NCBI GenBank assembly: GCA_036362985.1
Contig: JAYGXS010000004.1
Location: 67,305,610 to 67,369,609, forward strand
Direction: 5' to 3'
Length of the DNA stretch: 64,000 bases
Source of the DNA: Ligula intestinalis
Taxonomy: Eukaryota; Platyhelminthes; Cestoda; Diphyllobothriidea; Diphyllobothriidae
The notes below the pieces were generated by a model that did no database searches, had not been told where the DNA came from, and saw only the letters and a program-made list of their open reading frames with translations. Below are positions 32,861 to 43,740 of this stretch, in pieces (the first letter of the stretch is position 1; every line of letters starts with the position of its first letter). The translations under genes were made by a program, and so were the position numbers.

Positions 32861-35260
32861 GTATCTTAGCTGGTTTTATGAGTTGGCTTCTACTGGTGTC
32901 CTCCGACATGTGTGTCAATCCAAGTGGTGCAAGACAGTGGCCGAAAGCCTTCAGGGCGCTTGTGCCATTTAGAAGCGTTCGCCTAAAGTAACGGTCTAAA
33001 TTCTGAAAGCTTTTAACACTTTCGAAATTGGTACTGCATGTACTTTTCTCCCTGAACCCGATTCTAACAAAATAAAAATTATAACCCTAGTACACTTACA
33101 TAAAACCTTGAATATTTTTGTATGTTGTTGCTTTTAAACTTCCTCAAACATAATCGCTAATCTGGAGTAAAATAGTTTATTCTACGGTCAAGAGTTGCAG
33201 ACCGAGAGTTGATGTGCATTGGTGGTTGATGAACGTCACCCCAAACATTATTATTATTAACAATCGGTCTGTGCCTATTAACTTTAGAATACAAATTGAT
33301 GCCAAGAGTTAGCGATCAGTTTCCGCGGAAATACAAAATAATCAAGGCACAAACTTGAGTATCTACCAGAAAGCACGTAGGGAATGTTGATGCATCCACT
33401 GATGAGCCCCGGCAGCCGCCGAAACACGCGTCTGAGCATTAAGCTCATACCTGGACTGCCAGTATAGAGCATCGTGCAACCTTAAATATACGCATGATCA
33501 TATACCACAGTTAATAAATTGAGAATCGTGGAATTTACGTACTATACAATTTTAGAACTATTTGGAATTTCTTTCGCCTAAAAGTTTGCAGTATGTAGGG
33601 TTTGCATGGTTTTTGCTATGACAAGAACTTTTCAACAAAACGAAAATTCTCATCTTCCGATCTCGGAATTATGGAATAGAGAATAATGATCTTACTTTCC
33701 TAAACCTTCTGAAGAATAAAAGACATAAAATCTGCTCTTCGTGACCGACATGAAAAGGCCTGCAAGAAGAAGAATTGAATCATCTTCATATAGCAGCAAT
33801 TTCAATCATAAAGAAAAAAACATTCGTACAGTTTGCCCCTAAATTATCCAAAATGCGGAAACTTGCCAAAGATTGATAGGCGCTCACAAACCGGTCTTAA
33901 AGAACGTACAGAAATCTACTTCTTGTCAGCGGTCAGAGAAAAGCTAATTAAAGAGCTGGCGTCATGGCGCGATTGGAAAGACGTCAGATTAAACTGCCAG
34001 ATAAGCGGTATTGCAATTGGACTCAATGCTGGTTTGCAAGTGATTACCAGCCTATCGCAAATTGCGGCATTTGACTTACAACACTTCTTGCTAATTTTAA
34101 CGGATAGGTTTAGCAGAGTCCTATGGTTAAGATTATGGCTGTAGTACAGTGAAATATTAAAAGTTAGGTTTAAGACATGGAAATGTTTACCCGTCCTGAA
34201 CGTTTTCCGAAGGCTACCTATTTGAACTGAATGAGATGCTTTTATTTATCGAGAATTTAATGTATAAAATAAAAAATCCAACATTTTTTTTTCGTTTTTT
34301 CCTAAGGGATTGTGTCAAATCTTCTTCTCGCTATTCAGCTTTAAAAAATTCAATTATGCAGTGTTTCAATGCCAACCTAATGCGCCTTTCAAAAACAGTC
34401 AGTGGACACTGAACTTAAGATTCGGAATATGGTTTAACCGGAACTGCCCATGTAGGACCAAGCGTCCTTCCAGTGTTCATAATGACTCATGAAAACACGT
34501 CTGGTTCATATTTTAAAGGTCCTGGCATTTGTGAAACATCGTCCTCCCTCTGAAAATTTTTACTGCGCACTGAACCAAAAGATGACTCAGCAACCTTTAA
34601 AAATCAAACAAACTCTCTAAAAGACAGCTTTTTATAATGCAATTTTCAAATCAATAAGATTTATGTTTACCCAAAAGAGAGTAATGAAAGCATGGGCATG
34701 CCATTGCCCACTTTTCCTTCATCCACAGTCTTCTAACTTTACAACACCCTACCCCACTGGCTGACAGATTTTGGTCCGATCGTAACTCCAGCAGAAGCAG
34801 TAGCAAGTAGTCAATTCTTTGTGTGCACTGTATGTTTAAAAGTATATCACGTAAAAATTACACAATAAATTAAATAGGCGCTATCCAGAATAAATGAGCA
34901 AATACTATAGGGCTCAGTACTGGTTATGTTTATCCCACTGACCTCGCCTGGCCGACAATTAACTGTTTGCCGCCAGTTTATGCATATCGGGATAAATACC
35001 CACAAATTATGGTTCTGTCTTGCTGGCTTGACAAGCATTCATGAAAATTGTAAGTTAACACACCTTCGGCTGATTTAGGGCTTCACTAAAATTCAGACAT
35101 AGCTTGAGTACTCCGTAAGCCTTAATTTCAGGTGTAAGTTAGGATTGGCTAGGTGTCCTATGAGGCAAGGTGTTGAGGCGATGTAATTATTCATCGCGGT
35201 ATTCCCTCGTCTCACGCATGCTGGCGCCAGTTCGTTGAGAACGTTGGGTCCAGCGAGCAG
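32861..35260. other. No recognisable gene
   Basis: AT-rich. A short (ATT)n run lies at about 33249. A 103-codon frame at 33833-34144 lacks an ATG start and has no recognised domain. Confidence 0.35.
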
Positions 35261-35266
35261 GGAAAA

Positions 35267-35284
35267 GGGGGGGGGGGGGGGGGG
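35267..35284 (+). repeat. G homopolymer (18 bases)
   Basis: An uninterrupted run of 18 G, possibly a G-quadruplex former, and its length is prone to sequencing error. Confidence 0.9.
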
Positions 35285-35639
35285 TGAGGGGTATCTTCAC
35301 GGTCGACACACTTTTCTAAAGGCCGGTGCAAACGGGTGCTCGCCACATCCGAAGCAAAGCCCACTCTCTGCCGTCAAAAGGCGCTGATAGCCGCAGTCTG
35401 CAACTACGTTGGCCTGATGACTAATTGCTGTAAAACACGTGGTTGACTTCACAAAAAGGAATGTCTGAATTTTCACGATTCTTACCATGAGGATCTTAGC
35501 AAAGCAGCGTAGTCTTCTATCTAATTTGACAATCTTGTCATAATTCATGGAACTGCCTCCAAGCCTCCTGTACCGTTACCTGTAACCAAAGTGTAGTTAG
35601 TAGAAAAATTTCCCGAATTTGAGAAATTATTGTTTATTA

Positions 35640-36034
35640 AGAACTGTTTGGTTGTTTATTAAGGAGAAATTGCACACAATTTTAGCGATATATGGATTGA
35701 GACAAATGTTTGCATCCCAGGTATGGGTGAAGATAGAGAAATCAAAAGCGTTTCGATCACCGGACCCATAGTTTTGCTTGTCCAAGCTTTCGGGCTCTTT
35801 CTGGAGTCCATCTTCAGAAATAAATGGCATCAACGAAAGACAAGCAACAGTTAAAGGAGGCAGGGGCCAATCAACTGTCATGGAGGGAAGTCGGAGACGG
35901 AGAGCAGTCGAGCCTCACGGCCATCAGTCCTGAGATGCCTTCGCAGGGTGATGTATGCCGGCGCCAGATCGATAAATCGACTGACTGAGTTCTCATCCAA
36001 GGCCCAGGCTTGAATCAATTCGCGGCCTGTCTCG
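35640..36034 (-). pseudogene. PLE C-terminal and 3' region, minus copy of second head-to-head pair
   Basis: The minus strand encodes a GIY-YIG tail (ETGRELIQAWALDENSVSRF, then IDLAPAYITLRRHL) from about 36034 down to 35880. The PLE 3' noncoding region follows, with CTGAAGATGGACTCCAG at about 35800-35818, a stem GGACTC/GAGCCC and GAAAGC. The nuclease core is missing. Confidence 0.75.
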
Positions 36035-36310
36035 ATTTAATTTTGCAGCTGTGAGGGCAATCGCGCATGCCGGCAGCAAAACAGACCATGAATTTATTAA
36101 AGCCTGCGCTTCGGATTAAAACTCAGTCAATCGATTTATCGATCTGGCATACGCACGATCGATTGGCCATTGCCTCCTATAACTGTTGCTTGTCTTTCGT
36201 TGACGCCTTTTATCTCTGAAGATGGACTCCAGAAAAATTCCAAAAGCTCAGAAAAGTAAAAGTCTGATTCCGGTGATCGAAACACCTTCTTGTTACAGAA
36301 ATATAGGAAG
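36035..36310 (+). pseudogene. PLE C-terminal and 3' region, plus copy of second head-to-head pair
   Basis: The plus strand encodes FNFAAVRAIAHAGSKTDHEF and KACASD, then an in-frame stop, then NSVNRFIDLA. The 3' noncoding part has CTGAAGATGGACTCCAG (36212-36228), as in the minus copy. It is joined to the minus copy at about 36034, so the two form a near-perfect palindrome. Confidence 0.75.
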
Positions 36311-36479
36311 TTAGCTAACTAAGTTCTCCCTCCGAAATCAGTGGGTCAATGGAAGAATTCAGTATTTGACCTCCACTATCGGACATTGTGTTACAGAAAA
36401 GTTTTCTACAATAGGTTTCGGGGAAAACTAGGCAGGCCTCGGGAATAGGAAACCGCGGTCCATAATGCAGGTGAGATTG

Positions 36480-36960
36480 CGCTGATTTAGAGGGGAGTTG
36501 GTTTAGTGTTCGTTTTAGGCTCAGTGCTAGGTTTCAGGTTAGAGTTAGTGTTAGGACTAGGGCCCTGGTCTATCAACCTCCCTGGGGTTCGCTAAAGGCC
36601 ACCTGCATAATTTGAGGAGGGGGCCCCTATTGACGTGTGTTCCCGACAAGTAAAGTAAACTCGCCAAGTGGATCTCAACATAAAAATGTGTTGCATCGTA
36701 GGTGTGTGCGTGTGTCGTAGCCCTTTTAATTCTAGAGTCCCCGCCGGATTCCAAATTGGTAGTACAGACGGAGAACAGCCGAGACCTCGACCCGCTTGAA
36801 CCAAAGGTCCGCGAGGGTGAGTTGGGTGCCTGGTCAGGAACTGTAGGCGAAAAGATACTGACAGTCGTGTGGAGAGACGCCGCAATCGGGACAGCTGTCG
36901 AATGTGAATGGGTCGAGCCAGTGTTGGTACTGGCGAAGGAGCATTGAGTAAGCACTGCGT
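36480..36960. other. No gene; degenerate TTAGGG-like stretch at 36510-36565
   Basis: Imperfect GTTAG/TTAGGA repeats in the first part could be simple sequence or an old telomere-like tract. A 132-codon minus-strand frame (36557-36955) overlaps others on both strands and looks like repeat-derived sequence. Confidence 0.3.
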
Positions 36961-37371
36961 AGTTGAGCTAAAGTAAAGCGAGTGACCCTCGGGATATGTT
37001 ATTTCTAAGCAACAATCTGAGGTGCTGTTCTCGTGGACAGATGATTTACAGTGGAGAAGAAGTATACTAGTTCCCTTACTTTATTTGGTGACCTTATCTG
37101 CTGTGTAATACTTAGGTTGATAGAAATACAGGTATTTGGATGAATGAAAACATGAAGAAGGCCCTGATCTTCATAAAACGACTACCCAAGCAGTCACATA
37201 CGCACTTGCGCAAGAGCGCTAAATGGGCGTACAGAAGAGAATAGCAACGTACTTAGGGCTAGGATTACGGACTTGCTGAAGCTGGGGAAATTAATCCCTT
37301 CTGTCCATGGATCTTCAAATTAGACGGACATATAGTTCAAGTTCTGCTCACCGGAATAATTGTGTTGGTTT

Positions 37372-37907
37372 GCTGACGTTTCGGATAGCTGGGCCGACTG
37401 TCCTTTGTCGAAGCGAATACTGGCCTTATCGATCAGTAAATTTAAAGTCGTGGCTAAATGTGTTGACCTTGGGCTGATCAATCTTTCTCTGTTCGTTGTT
37501 TGGCTCTGCGTGTGGATTTTGACTAAGTGTGACGGCAGTTGGTGTTCTGTTTCGTCCTCACGGTAGAGGATGCTGGTAATCCTGCTCCCTCTTCCGGCGG
37601 GTTCCTCACAGGGCCGTCTTTGTCTGCAAATCCTGACTTCGTTTTGACCGTCTTCTGGCCTTCACTTACGTAATGGCGTAGGACTTTTTAGGTTGCGGGC
37701 AGGTCTAGATGCCTGTTGAGAGAGTTGGCGTCTGAGTACCATGTCCCAAGCGTCAGTCTTCTCGCCAAGCAGCGAGCGGAGAAAAATTAATCAGCCTAAG
37801 GCCAACAAGTACAGCCGAAAAGTTTAATTGACTGATCGATAAAGTCAGTTTACGCTTTGACGGAGGACAGCCGACCTAGCTGTCCGCAACGTCAGGAAAT
37901 CAACAAA
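37372..37907. mobile_element. Inverted-terminal element
   Basis: The left end (GCTGACGTTTCGGATAGCTG, GCCGACTGTCC, TTATCGATCAGTAAATTTAA) is repeated inverted at the right end (TTAATTGACTGATCGATAAA, GGACAGCCGAC, TAGCTGTCCGCAACGTCAGG). Arms are about 85 bp. The interior resembles 46310-46690. No coding sequence. The GAAACGTCAGC edge resembles PLE ends. Confidence 0.5.
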
Positions 37908-38262
37908 TTTATTTCGGTAAGCAAAACATTAACTAACCTTCTTATACGGAAATTTCGAGTTTTTCAAATTTGAGATGGACATATAAACACCACTGCCTCA
38001 ACACCTAGAAAACGCTCCCGTGCGTCGATACCACTTTGACAACTGCGAGACAGTGTTCCATGCCACTAACGGTTGGGGATACTTTTCTCAGGCGTCAACT
38101 AGTGACTCCAATCGATTCGTCTGTAGGGCTGAGAACATCTACGATGGTAAACAAGATTTTTAGCGATTGCCAGAAAAGCAACTACCTTAGAGACAAGGAG
38201 GTATCACTTCATTCGCGGCTGACCGAGTACGTAAGTGTCGCATGGTGGGCTGACATCAACTA

Positions 38263-38788
38263 CAGTAGTTCCCGGCTATTAAGCCCACCTTGGGCCCAGA
38301 CCAGATTGGGCTTAATAAGCGGCGGGTGCAATAACCGGAGCGTCCTAGTTCTTGATTGGCAAACGCAGGATAGGCACTGTACATTACATACGTTCTGCAT
38401 TATGTGTAGAGTTTGGTCATATGCAAGAAAAGAATGCTTTTTGTCTGTATTTTACGTAATAAAAAAGCAAAAAATGATTTGCGACACGTTTAAAAAAGCG
38501 GTCTAGTGTCAGTTGTTTTGGAGGAAACTTCACTCGCAAGTGCTCTTTGATGTCCTTCTCTAGGCAGCAGAAATCATCAAATTTTGTGTTATCTGATCTC
38601 TGTAGACCGCGTTGCGCACGCAGAAAGATGAGAATATCACTCTATCCTGTTGGCAAACTGGCCTTTGTAGCCAGTGACTGGGCTTATTAGCCGGCGGCAT
38701 TTGCTAGGTTAAATTCCGTCCTAAGCTGATTGTGGCTTAATACGCGGCTGGGCCTATTAACCATGGGCTTAATAACCGGTGACTACTG
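38263..38788. mobile_element. TA-flanked MITE (Tc1/mariner or pogo-like)
   Basis: The left terminus CAGTAGTTCCCGGCTATTAA (38263-38282) and right terminus GGGCTTAATAACCGGTGACTACTG end in TA on both sides (38261-38262 and 38789-38790). The interior keeps internal copies of GGGCTTAATAAGC-type sequence. It is 526 bp long with no transposase. The open frame 38036-38506 crosses it and is not a gene. Confidence 0.75.
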
Positions 38789-38884
38789 TAACAAGTTTTT
38801 GCACTGTTGACGAAATTTGAACAGATTTTCAAGATTAAATAGGCGCAAACTGGGTTAAAAAATGACAGCATGAGCTGCAAACGG

Positions 38885-39020
38885 TCCAAACGGTCGTTGA
38901 TGAACGTTCACCCGACCGCTCACAGAACTAAGCTGTCACACTTTCAAATAAGCCCGAAAAGGGTCATGCCAGTGTTCCTTTTCATTGCCGGCAATACTAA
39001 CTGTCTATAATACCAGCTGT
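38885..39020 (+). mobile_element. Degenerate SINE fragment
   Basis: AATAAGCCCGAAAAGGGTCA, CCAGTG and the tail GCCGGCAATACTAACTG match the hammerhead-like SINE from its stem II onward. The tRNA head is not recognisable; GTTGATGAACGTTCACCC is at the 5' side instead. Confidence 0.45.
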
Positions 39021-39139
39021 TACGGTTGTCAGGGCTACTTTTAAGGTCCAATGCGAAGTGGGACATATAAATTCCGTTTGTGGTCAGGTGAGCGTTCATC
39101 AGTGAGTTTCAGTACACCCTGATCTAAACCGGCTAGAAA

Positions 39140-39310
39140 ACGAGCTTTGGTTCAACAGTTAGGGCGTTTGACCTGAAATAAAAGGTCGCGACATGGAGGT
39201 TCGGGTGGAGAGCCACTTTAATCTGAGTATGACTGACTGACGACGGCTAATAAGCCAGAAACGGCCGTTCCCGTCTCCCTTGTCCTGGCCGGCAATACTA
39301 TCAGCCTGAA
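39140..39310 (+). mobile_element. tRNA-derived SINE with best-kept hammerhead-like core
   Basis: The tRNA-like head has an A-box-like TGGTTCAACAGTTAGGGCG at 39148-39166 and a B-box-like GGAGGTTCGGGTGG near 39195. The motif follows: CTGACGA 39237-39243, stem GGCT/AGCC (39245-39248 and 39253-39256) around an AATA loop, GAAA 39258-39261, CGG/CCG (39262-39267), TT at 39268-39269, then CCCGTC. The outer stem arm is GACTGA here, so two of six pairs are lost, but stems II and III are intact. C39244 and A39257 at the base of stem II do not pair. Confidence 0.7.
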
Positions 39311-40490
39311 TAACGTTGATTAGACCCGTGGTCTTTCAAAGAGTGCATTGACATTTCTCTATATGCAGTGCTAAAACGTTGCCCAAAGAGAGTAATTATT
39401 CAGTTTGGTGAGTGGGCAGATAAAGACTAGAAATCATCTAATAATTGGTATGTAATAAAACAAGTGCAACATTTTGCAGCATAATATGTATTTTTGTGAC
39501 GTTTATCTTTCGGACTAGCTTATGCCGAAAAGGATTGGGAATTAAACCAATTAATTTCTTTTGCTTTTAAAAAATGTTTTCACGACACATTATTTTTCTT
39601 AAATAAAATAAAATGACTGTAATTATTCTAGGTTTACAAAGTAGGTAAATGGTAAAAGATTGTACAATGTAAAGGATTAACTGTTTCCAATATGGCTCCC
39701 ATTAACATATATTAACTTCCTATTTAATTTTACGAAGTGGTCCAACATATTTCGGGGCCTGAAATGAAGACAATTACTTATGACCTACAAGGAGGTAAAC
39801 TTTTCATTTTTAAATTCCGAAAAAGTCAAACACTTTCGTGCTAAGCTTACTCATCCCGGAAGAAACGTTTTCATTGCCTGCCGTTATTTTTACTCCTTCA
39901 TTTTCAACACAGTTCTGAGATTAATTGAGCTCGCACATTCATTTTCATTAGAACTCCAATGAAGGTCAAGGCGCTGCTGTTTGTGGGCGGTTGAGAAGGC
40001 AGTCAACCTAGTCGTCGCCGATTCAGGGTGGTCAGCTGGGCTTTAAATCGGAATTTTAAGAAAAGTAGGACAAAAGTAAACTATTCGCTGCACCTGATTT
40101 AAGAAGCACAATTTTCTTAAAATTTTCTTTCATTTTTGACAGTATTTGTAAGTATCAACAAAGAAATTTGAACAAAATAAGTTGAAAAATTAAAAAGAGG
40201 TACGAATGCCACTTTTCTGATAGCTTCCAAAGTCGCTGTAACAAGTGAGGGAATAAAAACAAACATATGCTCAAGAAGCTACGTATTTGTTTTGAATATT
40301 AAGATGTTTGACATATCATTAGAACATTTCCGGCATTTCAAGACGAAAACTTGGCTTCGCAAGAAATCAGCACCAGATCTCTACGTAACATGTGTGAAGA
40401 CAAGGCATATTTCTGCTTCAGTATTCATAATCAGATGAACGGCCAGAATTAATATGAATACCATTTACTGTTAAAGAACAGTTTATAGAA
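39311..40490. other. No recognisable content
   Basis: AT-rich; nothing seen. Confidence 0.35.
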
Positions 40491-40494
40491 AAAA

Positions 40495-41045
40495 TTATAG
40501 TTTTTGTCCCAGACGAGCACCGAAAGCCCTATCCTTCTGTTTTACAGCAGAGGGTGTGATCAAGTGTATACAGTCCACGCAATACAAAGGAAAAGAAATA
40601 TAAATAAAAGCAATAAGTTTGTAAACGCATAAAAAAGAGGAATAATTATTAAACTTATCTTATTTTTGTCAACGAAGAGCATGCCCTAATTAAAATGTGA
40701 AATTATGCAAATACTGGGAAATAACTAACTTAACTGCTAACTGACTAAACTAAAATCATCTTAATAAAACAGGTAAACTGAAATAACGTAAACTAACTTG
40801 ACTAAAAATAATCTCAAACAAAAATAAAATAGTAGACATGATAATGAATTGAACTTTAAACTGAGAACTAATTATAAAAAGTTTAGCATAAAAAGTAAAA
40901 TAAACTAGCGCAAAGTTGTTGCACCTGCAACTTGAAGGTGTGCGCGGCGTTTTGCGCCGCAGAATAAACTAATATAACTGTAGAACGGTAAATTGGCTCT
41001 CAGGTAAATTAACGTAGACGACTTCCTTTCCACCATTTTTTCCAG
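40495..41045 (-). mobile_element. AT-rich repeat with GC-rich hairpin (copy B)
   Basis: The start near CCAGACGAGCACC and the segment TACAGTCCACGCAATACAAA match, inverted, the end of copies D and E. The right part has the GC hairpin GCGGCGTTTTGCGCCGC (40945-40961) and GTAGACGACTTCC, as in copies A and F. Noncoding. Confidence 0.5.
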
Positions 41046-42455
41046 AACTATCAAAAAAACCAATTAATTATAAAGGATGAGAAGTAAAAATTTCCAAAAT
41101 TTTCATACTCAATGAAGTATAAGTATATAAGAAATGTCAGTAAATTTATGTGATTACTTATGACGCGCTATTTGTTGCGAGAACATCAGACTTTTTAACC
41201 ATTGCTGAGCGCCAGTATCCATTAACTGAACGTAAAGTGACTGCTAGGAAAAGGAAAAGTTTTAGCAGATGTATTGTCTCGCATTGAACAGCAGTCATCC
41301 GTCCTCAGAATGATGCACAAAAGCATAGGCAGGAAATGTATGCATGCATTTCTTGAACTGCAATTTGTTTTGAAATTAAAAATTAATTTCAAGCTGTCAC
41401 TGGGAATCAATGATTTGAAAACACACAATCAGTTCCAAGTGCTTTTTATAGGAAATAATGAAGAACCCATTAAACGTCAGGCGCTTATGCCGCCTCAATC
41501 AGGGCAGACTGCCCGCACAGTGTTCGTCTATCCAAGAAAAGGTCATTTTAGGTGACGGTTTTTACAGGGAGTGGTTCGGCAGATGACGGTTCAGCCGTCG
41601 ATATTACTGACATGCGGCAATTCTACCATTGCTTTCGATGAGGTCCAAAATGGGCCCCACAGGATCGTGATTTAGGGATGTTGATTCACGCCTGGATAAA
41701 ATCTAAGAGATAATAGACTTGTGATGCATTTTCATTCTCCTTCTTCCCTCACTTGCCTAGGTCCGGTGTCACGACAGAGTCACTAAGATCGAAGGCAGGA
41801 TCGGATGCAGGTGGCCGGTGCGTCGTCAGCCTCCACCTACGGCAGTTTTTATGGGAGCGCAACCCAAAGAACGCCTGCCATACCCTGATCTAACACCTGT
41901 TTTAGTCCAGCGCATCTACCACGTGACCCCGTTATGGGACAAGGTGGGTTTCGCGACATAGTGGACGTGGGATAAATGAATTACGAAGTAATTATTTTCA
42001 ATTGATATTAGAATTATGAAGCAGTTATTACATTCACTCCTGTGCACACTCCTGTGCATCTGTGTAAGATGCCCAAAACCTTTTAAATTTAACAAACATT
42101 AACCTACTTTAAGTTTATGAATGAGATGCTGACTGTTGTCTTTTTTTCACGGGAAGTTGCAACTGATAACACCAAGACAACCGCCACCTTAAAATGCAAA
42201 ATAATTTAGGCATTAGAAGAAGGTTATTACTGATTTATACTGGCAGCACAAGTGGAAGCTGAAAAACTAGCTAAACGCGTTTCATCTGTTTGTGACGCTG
42301 CCTGACCCAGCGTTCCCCGTGTGTTTTTTAGCTCATATGTTTATACGAACTCTCAATGCATAACAAAAGCGTCTGAATAATTTTGAAATGTTTTATTCTT
42401 CAACAATATTAAGCAATGTTTTTTGAAGCAGTGTTGACTGTTGTTTTGATAGAAT
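41046..42455. other. No clear gene; weak Gypsy-like trace near 41262
   Basis: The frame reading KGKVLADVLSRIEQ near 41255-41290 recalls the end of a Ty3/Gypsy RNase H domain, but nothing else of such an element is visible. The rest is noncoding. Confidence 0.25.
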
Positions 42456-42459
42456 CCTA

Positions 42460-42965
42460 TTTTGGGCGCCACATATGAAAGCGAAAACCTTATCCGTCAG
42501 TAATACAAAACTGGCTGAAGTAAAAAGTATACAGTCTGGGCAATACAAACGAAGGAAAATGTGAATAAAAATACAGTTTATAAAAACATAAAATCATGAA
42601 TATTTGTTTTTAATGGCCTGATGTTTGGCAGCAAAAAGCGCGCCATAATATAAATACGTAATTTTGCAAATTTTGGGAAATTGCTGATATAATTAATAGC
42701 TAAGTAAAATTAAAATTAGCTAACTAAAACGTAAACTAGTGAAGGGCAAAATTTATTAACTAAAAATAATTTAAAACTTAAACAAAACTAGTAAGGATAA
42801 TAATGAACTGATAAATAAACTGAAAACTGAACTTAAATATAAATAGGTTTAATAAACCAAATAGAAAAACTAAGGTGAATGAAGCACAAAATTTATTCGT
42901 TAATTTAATTATTAGTTTCCTGTCTCGGGAGGTTTACAGTTGATTTCATTTTGAAATTAAAAGCA
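42460..42965 (-). mobile_element. AT-rich repeat (copy C)
   Basis: TACAGTCTGGGCAATACAAA and the following blocks match copy B in the same orientation and, inverted, copies D and E. The GC-rich core is not visible. Confidence 0.45.
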
Positions 42966-43169
42966 AAGTAATTAGGCGTAAAAGTTACTGAAATATTACT
43001 TCGCTTAATGCTCCAAAGCGCGTGAGCAAAGTTCCTTTTTTAAACAAACTCCGCAGTCAACTTTGTAACCAGCAAAGTTGCTTCAGAATAAAAGAAAACA
43101 AATGCCAAATTTTCTGTAGCGCACTGTATTAAATTTGATTGCAACTTTGTAAAATGCAAACATTAATTA

Positions 43170-43385
43170 TGACTGGCAGCATATAGACGCAATATAGATA
43201 CGTGTAAAGTCGATCCAAGTGTAATTAAATTCATGGCGCATGGTGAACCTCGTAGCTCAATGGTAGAGAGTTGGCTGCGTAAAAGGCTTTTCTGCTGTGT
43301 GGGTTCGACTCTTGCCGAGTCCGCCAATTTTTGTACAGTTCGGTCAATTGAATTGAGCAAATCTGCCAAACTTCCCTAACAATAA
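43170..43385 (+). mobile_element. SINE with leader before tRNA-like core
   Basis: The leader (GATCCAAGTGTAATTAAATT, about 43211-43230) is followed by an A box GTAGCTCAATGGTAGAGAG (43253-43271), a B box GGGTTCGACTCTTG (about 43302) and the tail TCGGTCAATTGAATTGAGC with CAAATCTGCCAAACTT at the 3' end. Best-kept plus-strand copy of this family. Confidence 0.7.
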
Positions 43386-43740
43386 AATGAAGTAGTTGTT
43401 ATCTTCTGTCCAATCTCTCCTTGATTCACTTTTGTAAGGATAGTCATCTTGAGATTGGTTGAAGTTATGCAGTTGAGCAATGAATCCGTGATATCAAACA
43501 ATGCAGACCGAAGTTTGGGATGGTTATTATTGTCTTTAAACACACAGTCTACTTAAATCAATGTTCAGTTCTTGTTAAGTATCGTTGATGGGAAGCACAT
43601 TGCAATTGACAACATTAAAAAATTCAGAAATGATAACACATGCATAGCAAAAGTAACATGTACATTTCCTCTGAACAATGCAATAAAACCCACACGCGCC
43701 TAAGCTACCTGCAATATAAACACTTTGAAACTACTCTAAA

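Noticed and set aside
35297..35548. Retroviral-type zinc knuckle (CFGCGEHPF...C) on the minus strand
   Set aside because: Only a loose CxxC spacing, no neighbouring gag or pol sequence; not enough to call an LTR element.
36510..36565. Interstitial telomere
   Set aside because: TTAGG-like units are too irregular and short; simple sequence is as likely.
38036..38506. 156-codon open frame
   Set aside because: It runs into the MITE starting at 38263 and has no domain; repeat-derived chance frame.
41255..41555. Ty3/Gypsy RNase H trace (KGKVLADVLSRI)
   Set aside because: A single 12-residue resemblance without other pol motifs nearby.
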